From positions 1 through 64,000 of the forward strand of contig JANQSA010000055.1 in assembly GCA_028284285.1 (NCBI GenBank): 64,000 nucleotides of DNA, in the 5' to 3' direction. Origin of the DNA: Croceivirga sp. Lineage in GTDB: Bacteria > Bacteroidota > Bacteroidia > Flavobacteriales > Flavobacteriaceae. Numbering within the stretch: position 1 is the first letter of the stretch; the number at the start of each line of letters is the position of its first letter. This document shows positions 26,314 to 35,180 of this stretch, in pieces. The notes beneath the pieces are model-generated. The model saw only the letters and a program-made list of their open reading frames with translations. It was not told the DNA's origin and did not search any database. A program made the translations under genes and the position numbers.

Positions 26314-26333
26314 AATACCCATTAAAGGGTATT
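26314..26333 (-). promoter_or_regulatory. palindromic operator upstream of the DUF4403-like gene
   Basis: AATACCCATTAAAGGGTATT: perfect 7-bp arms around a 6-bp centre, 67 bp upstream of the ATG at 26247. The counterpart at 17240-17259 shares 17 of 20 bases. Confidence 0.6.
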
Positions 26334-26775
26334 TTGGGGGAGAAACAAAAGGAAGTAAGTTAATGGATTGGAATACTGTAATATAGAAATTAGTTGTAAA
26401 AAAACACTACAGAAAAACCTTAGACTTTCTGGGTTTTTATGCATTTCATACACTTTTACCTCCCCTACTCCCCTCCTACCCTTCGGCAAGCTCAGGGACC
26501 ACCGTCGGGTCGTGTAAAAAGTGTTTACTCGCCAATCCTTTATTATTTTTAATAGGATCTCGCTATCACTCGATTTCACTACCTTTTTAAAGATGTTTTT
26601 AGATAAATTTTTTTTTTGGAGGTGCAGTTCAAACTTTGCCAACGTACCCCCTCGCTCCTACTTCAAAAGGTCTGCAAGACCTTTTTCAATCGGCCGTACC
26701 AAAGCCCAAGTTATCCAGAAACAAGTTCCGGAAAGGCGCCACGCAGTACATTATAGACCAGATTAACTATTCTGG
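26334..26775. repeat. upstream homology block and dispersed repeat B, copy 2
   Basis: 26334-26440 is colinear with 17260-17400. From about 26445 it is repeat B: CATACACTTTTACCTCCCCT, CTACCTTTTTAAAGATG, CAAAGCCCAAGTTA and ACGCAGTACATTATAGACC. It also carries a GGCAAGCTCAGGGACCACCG segment not seen in copy 1. No gene is seen between 26248 and 27037. Confidence 0.6.
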
Positions 26776-26970
26776 AATTGGACGTTTTGCCTGTGCTGGG
26801 CTTGTCGAAGCGTAAAATTGCTTTGGAAACGTTTGTCATCAAAATGTTATTGCCTTTTATATACTTCTTTAAATGTGATCCTCTACAGAATATAAATGCA
26901 CTTGTTCTAATTTGTATATCATTTTGCTATCAACAAAAATGTATACGTCTTCTACCAAAATGTGTAAGAG

Positions 26971-26997
26971 TTGAGGTTCTCTTGCGAAATAATTTTG
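26971..26997 (+). promoter_or_regulatory. candidate promoter for the hydrolase operon
   Basis: TAATTTTG (26990-26997) fits the TAnnTTTG -7 box, with TTG at 26971 and 16 bp between, which is slightly short. It lies 41 bp before the ATG at 27038. Confidence 0.3.
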
Positions 26998-27037
26998 TAA
27001 TCAAATAATTAGAATACACTTTTTAAACATAAACACT

Positions 27038-27976
27038 ATGAAATTACAAGCAGGAAAAAACAAAGTGACGTTTACATCCTTTGGTGTGGAATTAGCAGGA
27101 GATTTATACCTTCCGGAAGGTTTTGATCCAAACAAAAAGTACAAAGCCATCGTAGGAGCAAGTCCTTTTCCCCAGGTAAAGGAGCAAATTCCAGCTACCT
27201 ATGGTCCGGAAATGGCTAAAAGAGGTTTTATCTATTTGGGTTTTGACTATTTAGGCATGGGAGAATCACCAGCATTACGTGGAGAGCACAAACAATCCAG
27301 ATATATGTTCAGGTTAATCGAAAATACCTGGGATGCCGTATCTTATTTAGGAGCACTTTCTTTTGTGGAAGAAATTCACGGACTTGGCGTATGCCAAGGT
27401 GGTTCTATTATCGCATCGGCAGCAGTTACAGATCATAGAATCAAGAAAATTGCAACGGTTTCAGGGATGATGGCAGCAGATGGTTTCCAATGGACAAATA
27501 AAGAAATGGCACACCAAATGATTGCTGCTGCAAATGCTTCAATGCAAAAGCAATATGAAGCTGGAGAACCAGATTATGTAGCACCCTTTGGACTTAACGA
27601 TGAGCAATCAAGAGAAGAATTTGTTGGAACCGCAGCATATCCGGAAATGGCTGGAGAAACGTATGATTACTATGGTAGAGATGGGTTTAGAGGACCCAAA
27701 GCTGTTGAGAACTACACTAATATGCACATTGGTGATCAAGCCATGCAATCTCTCATTTCTATAGGTGAGGCTTATGCAGACAAGATTGTACAGCCTACTC
27801 TTGTAGTCTATGGAACAACTGCTTCTACGGCCCCCTGTTCAACTGGATTTATTGAGAAGCTTACCAACGAACATGAGGTTTTGGCGGTAGATGAGTTTAG
27901 CCATGTCGATTTTTACTATCAACCCGAAGCGGTAAAAGTATCAACGGATGCCGTGGCAGAATTCTTCAATAAATAA
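27038..27976 (+). CDS. alpha/beta hydrolase, dienelactone-hydrolase-like
   Basis: A 312-residue cytoplasmic alpha/beta hydrolase. The nucleophile elbow reads GVCQGGS, so the nucleophile would be Cys as in dienelactone hydrolases. The oxyanion region is VGASPFPQVKEQ and the terminal His is in FSHVDFYYQ. The acid is probably the Asp shortly before it. It leads a three-gene run with the NAD-binding protein and AraC. The substrate is unknown; esters or lactones are likely. Confidence 0.82.
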   Translation: MKLQAGKNKVTFTSFGVELAGDLYLPEGFDPNKKYKAIVGASPFPQVKEQIPATYGPEMAKRGFIYLGFDYLGMGESPALRGEHKQSRYMFRLIENTWDAVSYLGALSFVEEIHGLGVCQGGSIIASAAVTDHRIKKIATVSGMMAADGFQWTNKEMAHQMIAAANASMQKQYEAGEPDYVAPFGLNDEQSREEFVGTAAYPEMAGETYDYYGRDGFRGPKAVENYTNMHIGDQAMQSLISIGEAYADKIVQPTLVVYGTTASTAPCSTGFIEKLTNEHEVLAVDEFSHVDFYYQPEAVKVSTDAVAEFFNK

Positions 27977-28028
27977 AATTTTAAGGTAGAGCGTGGAAAT
28001 GTTCTCTACCTTTTAAAAAACAAAAATT

Positions 28029-28694
28029 ATGAAAGTAATTATAACGGGAACTACGGGTATGGTTGGCAAAGGCGTTCTGTTAGAATGCCTGGATAGCAAT
28101 GAAATTACAGAAGTATTGTCTATTTCAAGAAGAAGCGTAGGTATTGACCATCCGAAACTAAAAGAGCTCCTTCACCAGGATTTTTCTGAATTTCTCTCAA
28201 TAAAAGGCCAACTGGTAAATTATGATGCTTGTTATGCCTGTATGGGTGTGAGTTCGGCCGGAATGAAAGAGGAGGAATACACCAAACTCACTTATGATTA
28301 TACTATGGCATTAGCAAAAGTGTTGGTTGGACTAAACCCTAGTATGACTTTTATTTACGTTTCCGGGCAAGGTACCAAGTCTAACGAAAAAGGAAGCATG
28401 TGGGCTCGTGTAAAAGGTAAAACTGAGAATGACATAGTAAAACTTGGATTTAAGCAAGCATTTATGTTCCGCCCAGGCATGATTATTCCGGTAAAAGGAG
28501 TATCTCCAAGTAGTAAACTCTACAGAATTGTAATCAACAATATGACTTGGCTATTGAAATTAATGAAGCGTCTGGCTCCGAATTCAGTAGTCGATACCGC
28601 TCAAATTGGACTTGCAATGATTAAAGCTACTAAAACTGGATATGATAAAAGGATAATAGCCCCTATTGATATCCTTCAACTTGCGAAAAAGTAG
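28029..28694 (+). CDS. short NAD(P)-binding epimerase-like protein
   Basis: A 221-residue Rossmann protein with the dinucleotide motif TGTTGMVGKG at residues 7-16, and FIYVSGQGTKSNEKGSMWAR where short-chain epimerases have their catalytic region. It resembles the NAD(P)H-binding/YwnB-like branch rather than classical sugar epimerases. It starts 52 bp after the hydrolase. Confidence 0.75.
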   Translation: MKVIITGTTGMVGKGVLLECLDSNEITEVLSISRRSVGIDHPKLKELLHQDFSEFLSIKGQLVNYDACYACMGVSSAGMKEEEYTKLTYDYTMALAKVLVGLNPSMTFIYVSGQGTKSNEKGSMWARVKGKTENDIVKLGFKQAFMFRPGMIIPVKGVSPSSKLYRIVINNMTWLLKLMKRLAPNSVVDTAQIGLAMIKATKTGYDKRIIAPIDILQLAKK

Positions 28695-28752
28695 CGAAGT
28701 AAAATTACGTCCTTAAAAAACTGTAAATTAAAAATCCATTTTAAAGACAAAA

Positions 28753-29679
28753 ATGCCCAATTATCAATTTAATACGATATCTGAATTTCATAAGCATTTT
28801 GATCTGCCAGAACCCGAAAACCCTTTGTTCAGCGTCTTACATACCCAACTGGAAGAAGGTGAAGAAAAAAGCTGTGAAGCCTATACTTTTGATGAACCTG
28901 TGGAAATCAATTGTCAATTTTATAGCATTAGTTTCAAAAACATTATTTCAGGCGAATTTACTTATGGTCGTACCAAATATGATTGTTCAAAAGGCACTCT
29001 TTTGTTTACAGCTCCTAATCAAGAATTGAGCTTTAAGGGCATCGCTTTCAGTTCTGAAAGTTATCATGTAGCTATTCACAAGGATTACGTTCGCAACCTG
29101 GAAATCTACCAGAAAATAAAAAAGTACAATTTCTTTAATTACAACGTAAATGAAGCGTTGCATTTATCCCCAAAGGAGGAACAGATTGTAAAGGATATTT
29201 TCAAAAACATGAAGATTGAATATGAGAACAATCAGGATGAATTCAGCAAAGAAATTATCATTTCACATTTGGAGACCTTACTGAAATATGCCCACCGGTT
29301 TTATAAAAGACAGTTTCTTGACAGAACGGATAACAACAAAGTATTGTTCACAAAATTCAATGATATACTGAATACCTATTTTGAGCAAAATTTATTCGCT
29401 GAAGAGGGTATCCCAACAGTAGAATGGATGGCATCGCAACTCCATGTAAGTCACCGTTATATGAGTGACACGATAAAAGCAGAAACAGGTAAGACGGCGG
29501 TTGACCAAATCAACCTGTTTATCATTGACGAAGCTAAAAATATGCTTTTAAATCCCACCAATTCGGTTTCTGAGACTGCTTATAAATTAGGATTTGAGTA
29601 TCCCCAATACTTCTCAAGACTGTTTAAAAAGAAAACGGGAATGAGTCCCAAGGCATACATTGAGGCACATTTGAATTAG
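28753..29679 (+). CDS. AraC-family transcriptional regulator
   Basis: A 308-residue protein with an N-terminal cupin-like region and the AraC double HTH in the last ~100 residues (VEWMASQLHVSHRYMSDTIK; SVSETAYKLGFEYPQYFSRL; FKKKTGMSPKAY). It is the third gene after the hydrolase and epimerase-like genes, 58 bp on, and presumably controls that operon. Confidence 0.88.
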   Translation: MPNYQFNTISEFHKHFDLPEPENPLFSVLHTQLEEGEEKSCEAYTFDEPVEINCQFYSISFKNIISGEFTYGRTKYDCSKGTLLFTAPNQELSFKGIAFSSESYHVAIHKDYVRNLEIYQKIKKYNFFNYNVNEALHLSPKEEQIVKDIFKNMKIEYENNQDEFSKEIIISHLETLLKYAHRFYKRQFLDRTDNNKVLFTKFNDILNTYFEQNLFAEEGIPTVEWMASQLHVSHRYMSDTIKAETGKTAVDQINLFIIDEAKNMLLNPTNSVSETAYKLGFEYPQYFSRLFKKKTGMSPKAYIEAHLN

Positions 29680-29696
29680 TTGTACATTTTAATTTA

Positions 29697-30302
29697 CTAT
29701 TTACAACACCGCACTGAATTCCCTGCTGTAGCTTTATGCCCCTTGAAACGTATCAATCGATCCCAATCACTCAGCACCCAATCTGAAGCATATTCATTGC
29801 CAATATCTTCTGCCGACCAAAAGGTGGCATTTAGTGTGAAAGCAAAGTAACCGCTACCTAGTGTAGCATGCCCATAGGGCATAGCGTTGAACAAGCTTTT
29901 ATTAGTTCCTTTCGCCCCTCCTTCCCATAGTTCGCTGGTGCTCTTTAAATGTTTTGCCGCTAAGGTTACTCCCCCGAATACATCGGCTAATTGATGCCAC
30001 TCCTCATCATTGGGTAAATGCCAACCTTCTGGGCAAGCTTTCATTGCCGCAGACCATATATATAATCGGCCCATTATTGTACAGTTTGAAGCGAAATCAT
30101 CATAACAATACGAGTTTTCCGTTTCAAAGTTGAGGTTTTCTGCCATCCATGTCATGGTCGTCTTGGTCTTATCTTTCAGTTGAATCTTATAAGTTACCGT
30201 ACTATATTCTTGTCCATCCCTGTGGTCTATGAATGTTCCAGGCGTTTGGGCGTTTATACCATTATGGAGCAAAATCAATGCAAGTAAAAGGAGTGTTTTC
30301 AT
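29697..30302 (-). CDS. secreted FISUMP-domain protein 1
   Basis: About 201 residues from the ATG at 30302, preferred to an ATG 24 bp upstream because MKTLLLLALILLHNGINAQ is a clean signal peptide. The domain shows the Fibrobacter-major-paralogous (FISUMP) pattern: WMAENLNFE, SYCYDD, MGRLYIWSAAMKACPEGWHL, AVRCC-like ending (NSVRCCK). Cys pairs suggest disulfides outside the cytoplasm. It is a tandem paralogue of the next gene. Role unknown; surface or glycan binding is often supposed. Confidence 0.85.
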   Translation of the reverse strand: MKTLLLLALILLHNGINAQTPGTFIDHRDGQEYSTVTYKIQLKDKTKTTMTWMAENLNFETENSYCYDDFASNCTIMGRLYIWSAAMKACPEGWHLPNDEEWHQLADVFGGVTLAAKHLKSTSELWEGGAKGTNKSLFNAMPYGHATLGSGYFAFTLNATFWSAEDIGNEYASDWVLSDWDRLIRFKGHKATAGNSVRCCK

Positions 30303-30349
30303 AGTAATAAGAATTACATCTAGCAATGCATATCATGATAAAGGAGATT

Positions 30350-30967
30350 CTATTTGGCTATCTGTACGCAACGTACACAATTCAACATTCGCTCTTTTGC
30401 TCCCTCATAGCGAAACAGTTCTCTCCCCAATAGCTTCCAGTCCCAGGCTTTGTTTTCGTTCTTTTCAGTTGCTGACCAAAAAATAACCAGTGATCCAAAA
30501 CCATAGTATGCTCCTTTTATTTGTTGGTCGCCATTGCCAAACGGCATTCCGTTAAATAAACTTTTATTGGTTCCTTTTCTATCTCCCCATAAATCGTCAG
30601 AGCTTTTTAAATGTGTTCCGGCTTTCTCAACACCTCCATATAGATTTGCCAATACGTACCAATCTTCATCTTTAGGTAGCCGCCAACCTTCAGGGCAAGC
30701 ATTCATTGCAGCAGACCAGGAATATAAACGTCCCATACTATCGCAATTTGAATCATAATCATCATAACAATACGAGTTTTCTATTTCGTAGTTTAAGTTT
30801 TGTGCCATCCAGGTGATTGTGGATATCGAATCTTTACTGTGTTTAATTTCATAAGTAACCGTTCTATAGATTGCGCCATCTCGTTCATCTGTAAATGACC
30901 CTACTGTTTGTCCAGCCGCCGAAAACTGAAATAAAACAATCGTAACTAAAATTATTCTCATACTCAT
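30350..30967 (-). CDS. secreted FISUMP-domain protein 2
   Basis: A 205-residue paralogue of the preceding gene with the same blocks (TVTYEIKHSKDS, WMAQNLNYEIENSYCYDD, MGRLYSWSAAMNACPEGWRL, CVRCV). Signal peptide MSMRIILVTIVLFQFSAAG. It starts 10 bp downstream of the permease stop, so the FISUMP pair is probably transcribed with the PadR-permease operon. Confidence 0.85.
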   Translation of the reverse strand: MSMRIILVTIVLFQFSAAGQTVGSFTDERDGAIYRTVTYEIKHSKDSISTITWMAQNLNYEIENSYCYDDYDSNCDSMGRLYSWSAAMNACPEGWRLPKDEDWYVLANLYGGVEKAGTHLKSSDDLWGDRKGTNKSLFNGMPFGNGDQQIKGAYYGFGSLVIFWSATEKNENKAWDWKLLGRELFRYEGAKERMLNCVRCVQIAK

Positions 30968-30977
30968 GAGTTCGTTT

Positions 30978-33644
30978 TTATTGATTTTTAAGTGCGCCTG
31001 TAGGATTTTTTACAAATACTGTCCTAATCTGCCAGCCGATAGTTAAAAGGCCTATCGATAGCATTATTACTAAACCCGTTAGCGCGTCAGATACTTTTAT
31101 TTCAATTCGATGTATAAAATCATTTAGCACCATACTGTCAACAATATATAGTGTTATAGGAATGATTACAATGCTTGCAATTATTATGGTCATTAAAAAC
31201 TCACGTGAAAGTAACAGGAATAGATTTTGCAGTCTTGCTCCTAAAATTTTTCGAACACTGATTTCTTTTTTTCTGCTTTCAAGAGTATAAACTGCCATCC
31301 CCAGTAAACCCAACGTTGAAATACAAATTGCTAAAAAAGCTAGAAATGAAACAATCGTAAAAGTTGCTTTTTCGCGTTCGTACACCTTAGCTATTTGGTC
31401 ATCATAAAAATGGGCCTCAAAGCTGTGCACGGTATCAAATTTGTTATAGGCAACTTCTAATTTCTCTAAGGTGTTGAACAGATTTGTACCTGTGATTTTT
31501 ATATTTAACGACTTGTATTGGCTTGCTTCATTGGCTTGTACGAAAGCGAAAGATTTAAATATTTCTTTGGTTAGTGCGATGCTGATAAAATCTTCTACTA
31601 CACCCTGTATTTGAAGTGGATTGCCATTATACAAAATAGTTTTACCGATGGCTTCTGCCGGTGATTTTATCCCCAGGGCTTGCAAACCTTCGGCATTAAT
31701 AATCGCATGATTTTGAATTTGACCTTCATCCAATGGTTTGACAAATCCGGATCCGGCCAGAAATGATAATTTGTGCATATTTAAATAGGAATCGTCTACC
31801 TGATTCACCAAAAAAGGGGTGGGTTGTGGATGCTCTTTGAGCATGACCATTCCTCCGGACATTCCATCTCCTCCGACACCCAATACCCAGGAAGATTTTG
31901 AGGTCTCAAGGACTTCAGGAAGTTTACCGATCTCATTTTCAAGCAACTTAATGTAATCGCCATGTACAGGAACATTTATGATATTTTCAGTAGTATATCC
32001 TAAATCGTAATCCAAACTAAATTTGTATTGCTTGAATACCAGAACCGCACAGACAATAAGTCCCATTGAAATAGCAAATTGAAACCCTGTCAAAACATGT
32101 CGTAGCGTAATACCTTTTGAAAACAGTTTTAATTTGCTTGCATCTTGAAATGCATTCAATGCCTTATATTTTGAAAGCAATACAGCGGGATGAAAACCTG
32201 CCAGTAGCCCAACAATAAAAGTAAAAGCAAAAAAATACACTATATGGATGGAGTTCATTTTTAATGAAAACATATCATAACCCCTTGCGGCTGGGTTGGG
32301 TAAGTCAATAAATTCCGGTCGGAGTACAAAAAACAATACTAAACCTACTAGCAGGGCCAAAAAAGCGAGTAGCAAAGCCTCCACCATAAATTGTGTAAAA
32401 ACTTGAAATCGACCGGCACCGATTACTTTTCGGATCCCTACCTCTTTTGAACGCTTCAAAGCACGGGCCATTGACAGATTGGTGTAATTAAAACATGCCG
32501 ATATAAGTATAATGAGCATAAGGCCAAGCATGATCCTAATTTTGTGTTTACTGAACATTGGCCCCATTCTATTCGCATACGTATTGCTGGTTACGAAAGT
32601 CCCCATAGGTTGTAAGGAATGTGTTATGGGATGCTCGATGGTCTTATTATAATCTTCCATAAGGTTGACCATGGAACTAACGATATCCTCAGTTTTAGCC
32701 TGTTCGTTTTGCAGAAGGTAAACCAATACCTCATTTGTATTACCCGGACTATTGATATCATTTGCCGTTTCAACGGAAGGTCTCACCACTGTAGATAAAG
32801 AGACCAGTACATCAAAACGCATATGCGAATTAACAGGTGGATCCTCAATCACTCCTGTTACAATGACATTCTTGAAGTCTTCATTTTCTTCTACTTTTAA
32901 GACTTGACCCATTGGGTTAGTATCTCCGAATAGTTTTCTTGCTGAGGATTGGGTGATCACCACACTATTAGGTTCAACTAGAACAGTTTGTGGATTGCCT
33001 TGTAATACCTTAAAAGAAAAGAGATCAAAAAAAGAGGCTGAGGCATAAAAGCCATTAATACCAATCGCTTTTTCTTCGGTCACTAAATCGGCGGAAAGTC
33101 GATCTGTTTTCACAAAAACCACTTTTTCAATACCCGGAATCTGATCTTTAAGCTGATTTCCGATATAATAGGATGCGGTACTTAATGCTATTTCCATTCC
33201 CTTCATACCCTGGACCCTTTTTGTAGTAACCTTATAGATCCGGTCCTTTTGCGTATGAAAATCATCAAAAGAATAGAGTTCGGAAACTAATAAAATCATC
33301 AAAATACCCACCGAAATACTTAATGACAGCCCGAAAATATTGATGACCGAAAAACCCAGGTTCTTTTTAAGCCCCCTTATCGATGTTTTAAGGTGGCTCT
33401 TGTACATGGTACCAGGGCTTGTTGAATAATTCCAAACTACGTTTTTAATCAAAATTGGTCTTAGTAATTGGAATACTTCGCGAACGTATATCCAATTCGC
33501 TTTATTTTTAGAGAAATTCTGTCTGTTGGTATGGTAACCTTCCTCAAGATCCCCTTCAATTTCCTCGAGATACTGGTGCTTTACAAAGCATCTGAGTAAC
33601 TTTGAAGCCCAATTGGGGGGCATTTTTTTCTTACTCTTACTCAT
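30978..33644 (-). CDS. FtsX/MacB-type ABC transporter permease with N-terminal prefix domain
   Basis: An 888-residue permease. The first ~90 residues are the soluble permease-prefix domain (PPNWASKLLRCFVKHQYLEE). Two MacB periplasmic core plus FtsX units follow, each with the typical helices (ALKRSKEVGIRKVIGAGRFQ; ESRKKEISVRKILGARLQNL). No ATPase gene is nearby, so the partner is encoded elsewhere or the protein works differently. Its ATG overlaps the PadR stop by 4 bp, a standard Bacteroidota PadR-permease pair. Confidence 0.88.
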   Translation of the reverse strand: MSKSKKKMPPNWASKLLRCFVKHQYLEEIEGDLEEGYHTNRQNFSKNKANWIYVREVFQLLRPILIKNVVWNYSTSPGTMYKSHLKTSIRGLKKNLGFSVINIFGLSLSISVGILMILLVSELYSFDDFHTQKDRIYKVTTKRVQGMKGMEIALSTASYYIGNQLKDQIPGIEKVVFVKTDRLSADLVTEEKAIGINGFYASASFFDLFSFKVLQGNPQTVLVEPNSVVITQSSARKLFGDTNPMGQVLKVEENEDFKNVIVTGVIEDPPVNSHMRFDVLVSLSTVVRPSVETANDINSPGNTNEVLVYLLQNEQAKTEDIVSSMVNLMEDYNKTIEHPITHSLQPMGTFVTSNTYANRMGPMFSKHKIRIMLGLMLIILISACFNYTNLSMARALKRSKEVGIRKVIGAGRFQVFTQFMVEALLLAFLALLVGLVLFFVLRPEFIDLPNPAARGYDMFSLKMNSIHIVYFFAFTFIVGLLAGFHPAVLLSKYKALNAFQDASKLKLFSKGITLRHVLTGFQFAISMGLIVCAVLVFKQYKFSLDYDLGYTTENIINVPVHGDYIKLLENEIGKLPEVLETSKSSWVLGVGGDGMSGGMVMLKEHPQPTPFLVNQVDDSYLNMHKLSFLAGSGFVKPLDEGQIQNHAIINAEGLQALGIKSPAEAIGKTILYNGNPLQIQGVVEDFISIALTKEIFKSFAFVQANEASQYKSLNIKITGTNLFNTLEKLEVAYNKFDTVHSFEAHFYDDQIAKVYEREKATFTIVSFLAFLAICISTLGLLGMAVYTLESRKKEISVRKILGARLQNLFLLLSREFLMTIIIASIVIIPITLYIVDSMVLNDFIHRIEIKVSDALTGLVIMLSIGLLTIGWQIRTVFVKNPTGALKNQ

Positions 33645-33979
33645 ATGCCCTTTAAGCTAAATTTAGGCTGGGGCATTGAATTCCATAACCCTTTTCTTAT
33701 TTCCTTTATTTCGTTAAGTACGTTATGGGCAGACGAAGTAGCACTGTAAATGCGTTTTCGCTTCCCTCCTCTTTTGTTGGTTGCTTCTCCGAATGCTGAA
33801 GTCAAAAACCCTTTTTGTTCCATTCGTTTGAGCGCTGATTGTATGGACCCTACACTGAGGGTTTGACCCAACCTTGATTCAAGCTCTTTTTTTATTTCTA
33901 CGCCATACGCTTCTTCTTGCAATACAATTACGGTGAGTAGTACCAACTCTTCAAATTCACCTAGTTTTGTTTTCTTCAT
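33641..33979 (-). CDS. PadR-family transcriptional regulator
   Basis: A 112-residue winged-helix PadR protein: LVLLTVIVLQEEAYGVEIKK, LSVGSIQSALKRMEQKGFLT, and the wing GGKRKRIYSATSSAHNVL. It is translationally coupled to the downstream permease (ATGA). Two near-identical 19-bp direct repeats just upstream (33985-34037) are its likely binding sites, which would make it autoregulatory. Confidence 0.92.
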   Translation of the reverse strand: MKKTKLGEFEELVLLTVIVLQEEAYGVEIKKELESRLGQTLSVGSIQSALKRMEQKGFLTSAFGEATNKRGGKRKRIYSATSSAHNVLNEIKEIRKGLWNSMPQPKFSLKGI

Positions 33980-33984
33980 CTACT

Positions 33985-34037
33985 AATATTATTCGCAATT
34001 GCAGTAAATATATAAAATAATATTATTCGTAATTGCA
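33985..34037 (-). promoter_or_regulatory. direct-repeat operator of the PadR gene
   Basis: AATATTATTCGCAATTGCA (33985-34003) and AATATTATTCGTAATTGCA (34019-34037) differ at one base in 19 and are 34 bp apart start to start. They begin 6 bp upstream of the padR start codon. Confidence 0.55.
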
Positions 34038-34104
34038 ATTTAAATAGGTAATAGCATACAATGCTAAGACTTTTCACAATAGTTGACACTTCTTTTATAT
34101 TCTT

Positions 34105-34138
34105 TTGACATTTTTTACTGAGGCTGTCAATAGTTTTA
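34105..34138 (+). promoter_or_regulatory. promoter of yceI-like gene 1
   Basis: TTGACA (34105-34110), 20 bp, then TAGTTTTA (34131-34138), 28 bp ahead of the ATG. The same boxes with the same 20-bp spacing precede the other YceI gene at 48495-48528. Confidence 0.55.
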
Positions 34139-34166
34139 TGAAAAATGAATTCTAAAAAATGTATAC

Positions 34167-34745
34167 ATGAAAAATGGTATCCTATTTATGATAATTACTT
34201 CGTGCACCATTGGATATTCATACGCTCAGGAACAACTTCATATTGATCCCTTAAAAAGTGAACTCAAATGGCATGGGACGGATGTGTTGAATGTAGGGGA
34301 TCATCATGGTATAGTCCATTTTAAAAAAGGTCATTTTGTCAAAACCGATACTAAAATTACCGGTGGGTCTTTCGTCATAACTATGAATACTATTGCATTA
34401 ATAGAAAAAAATGAAGTTGATTATGATAACGAGCTTGTCAATCACCTGAAGGACGAAGATTTTTTTGACGTAAAAAAATTTCCTATTGCAAAGTTGGTTA
34501 TAACGGATACCCGTTATCATGACCCTACCCATCTATGGGTACTAGCTAACTTGACCATAAAAGAGATTACATTACCTATACAATTTCAAGCAGAAGTTGA
34601 TTTTCAAAAGCAACAAATGCGGACAAAGTTTAAAATTGACAGAACACGATGGGGTATTATTTACGAAAGTCAGAAATATAGCGTTAGAATAAAGGACAAA
34701 GCTATCTCTGATATGATAGACTTTGACGTGAAATTAAGTTTATAG
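34167..34745 (+). CDS. YceI-family periplasmic lipid-binding protein 1
   Basis: A 192-residue lipocalin-like protein with signal peptide (ending SYAQ). YceI hallmarks: VHFKKGHF, GSFVITMNTI, HLKDEDFFDVKKFPIAKL, KFKIDRTRWGIIY. The family binds isoprenoid or polyprenoid lipids in the periplasm. It is paralogous to 48545-49120 (same HLK(D/N)EDFFDVKKFP block) and shares its promoter pattern. Confidence 0.9.
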   Translation: MKNGILFMIITSCTIGYSYAQEQLHIDPLKSELKWHGTDVLNVGDHHGIVHFKKGHFVKTDTKITGGSFVITMNTIALIEKNEVDYDNELVNHLKDEDFFDVKKFPIAKLVITDTRYHDPTHLWVLANLTIKEITLPIQFQAEVDFQKQQMRTKFKIDRTRWGIIYESQKYSVRIKDKAISDMIDFDVKLSL

Positions 34746-34747
34746 CT

Positions 34748-34870
34748 CTATCCTATTCCACACACCCACCATTGAGGGCAAGCAGGCATTACCCTCCCCC
34801 ACTCTTCGGGTACAGTACAACAGTATGACATCTTTAAAGAGAAATTGGATATAACTTTTCAGGAAGTCCT
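34748..34870. repeat. dispersed repeat B, partial copy 3
   Basis: CTATTCCACACACC, then CATTACCCTCCCCCACTC, then ATCTTTAAAGAGAAATTGGA and CAGGAAGTCCTGACCAAAC align with family B at 17415 and 26445. The remaining gap to 35180 is AT-rich with no gene seen. Confidence 0.45.
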
Positions 34871-35180
34871 GACCAAACGCTCATCCTTTTGACACATAAA
34901 AATGACCTTCACAGCAATCATATTACTTAGCTTTTAATTAAAGGGTGAATCTTTACTGAACCTGGTGCAAGGTGTAAACTTATTGGACATCTTTTGTATA
35001 ATTCTTTTACACGATTCAAGATAAAACTGCCATTAGATCATCATAAAACATTAATATATAGACTCTTAGATGTTTGGTATGAAATTAGTTGGCATTTTTT
35101 GGGTTGAATTGCTTCGCAATTAGAACTACTATTTTAGGTGGTTTTTCTAATAAAGAAATAAACTGGAAAACAAATAATCT

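Noticed and set aside
26322-26642. 106-residue minus-strand frame
   Set aside because: It lies wholly within the shared upstream block and repeat B; the repeat explains it.
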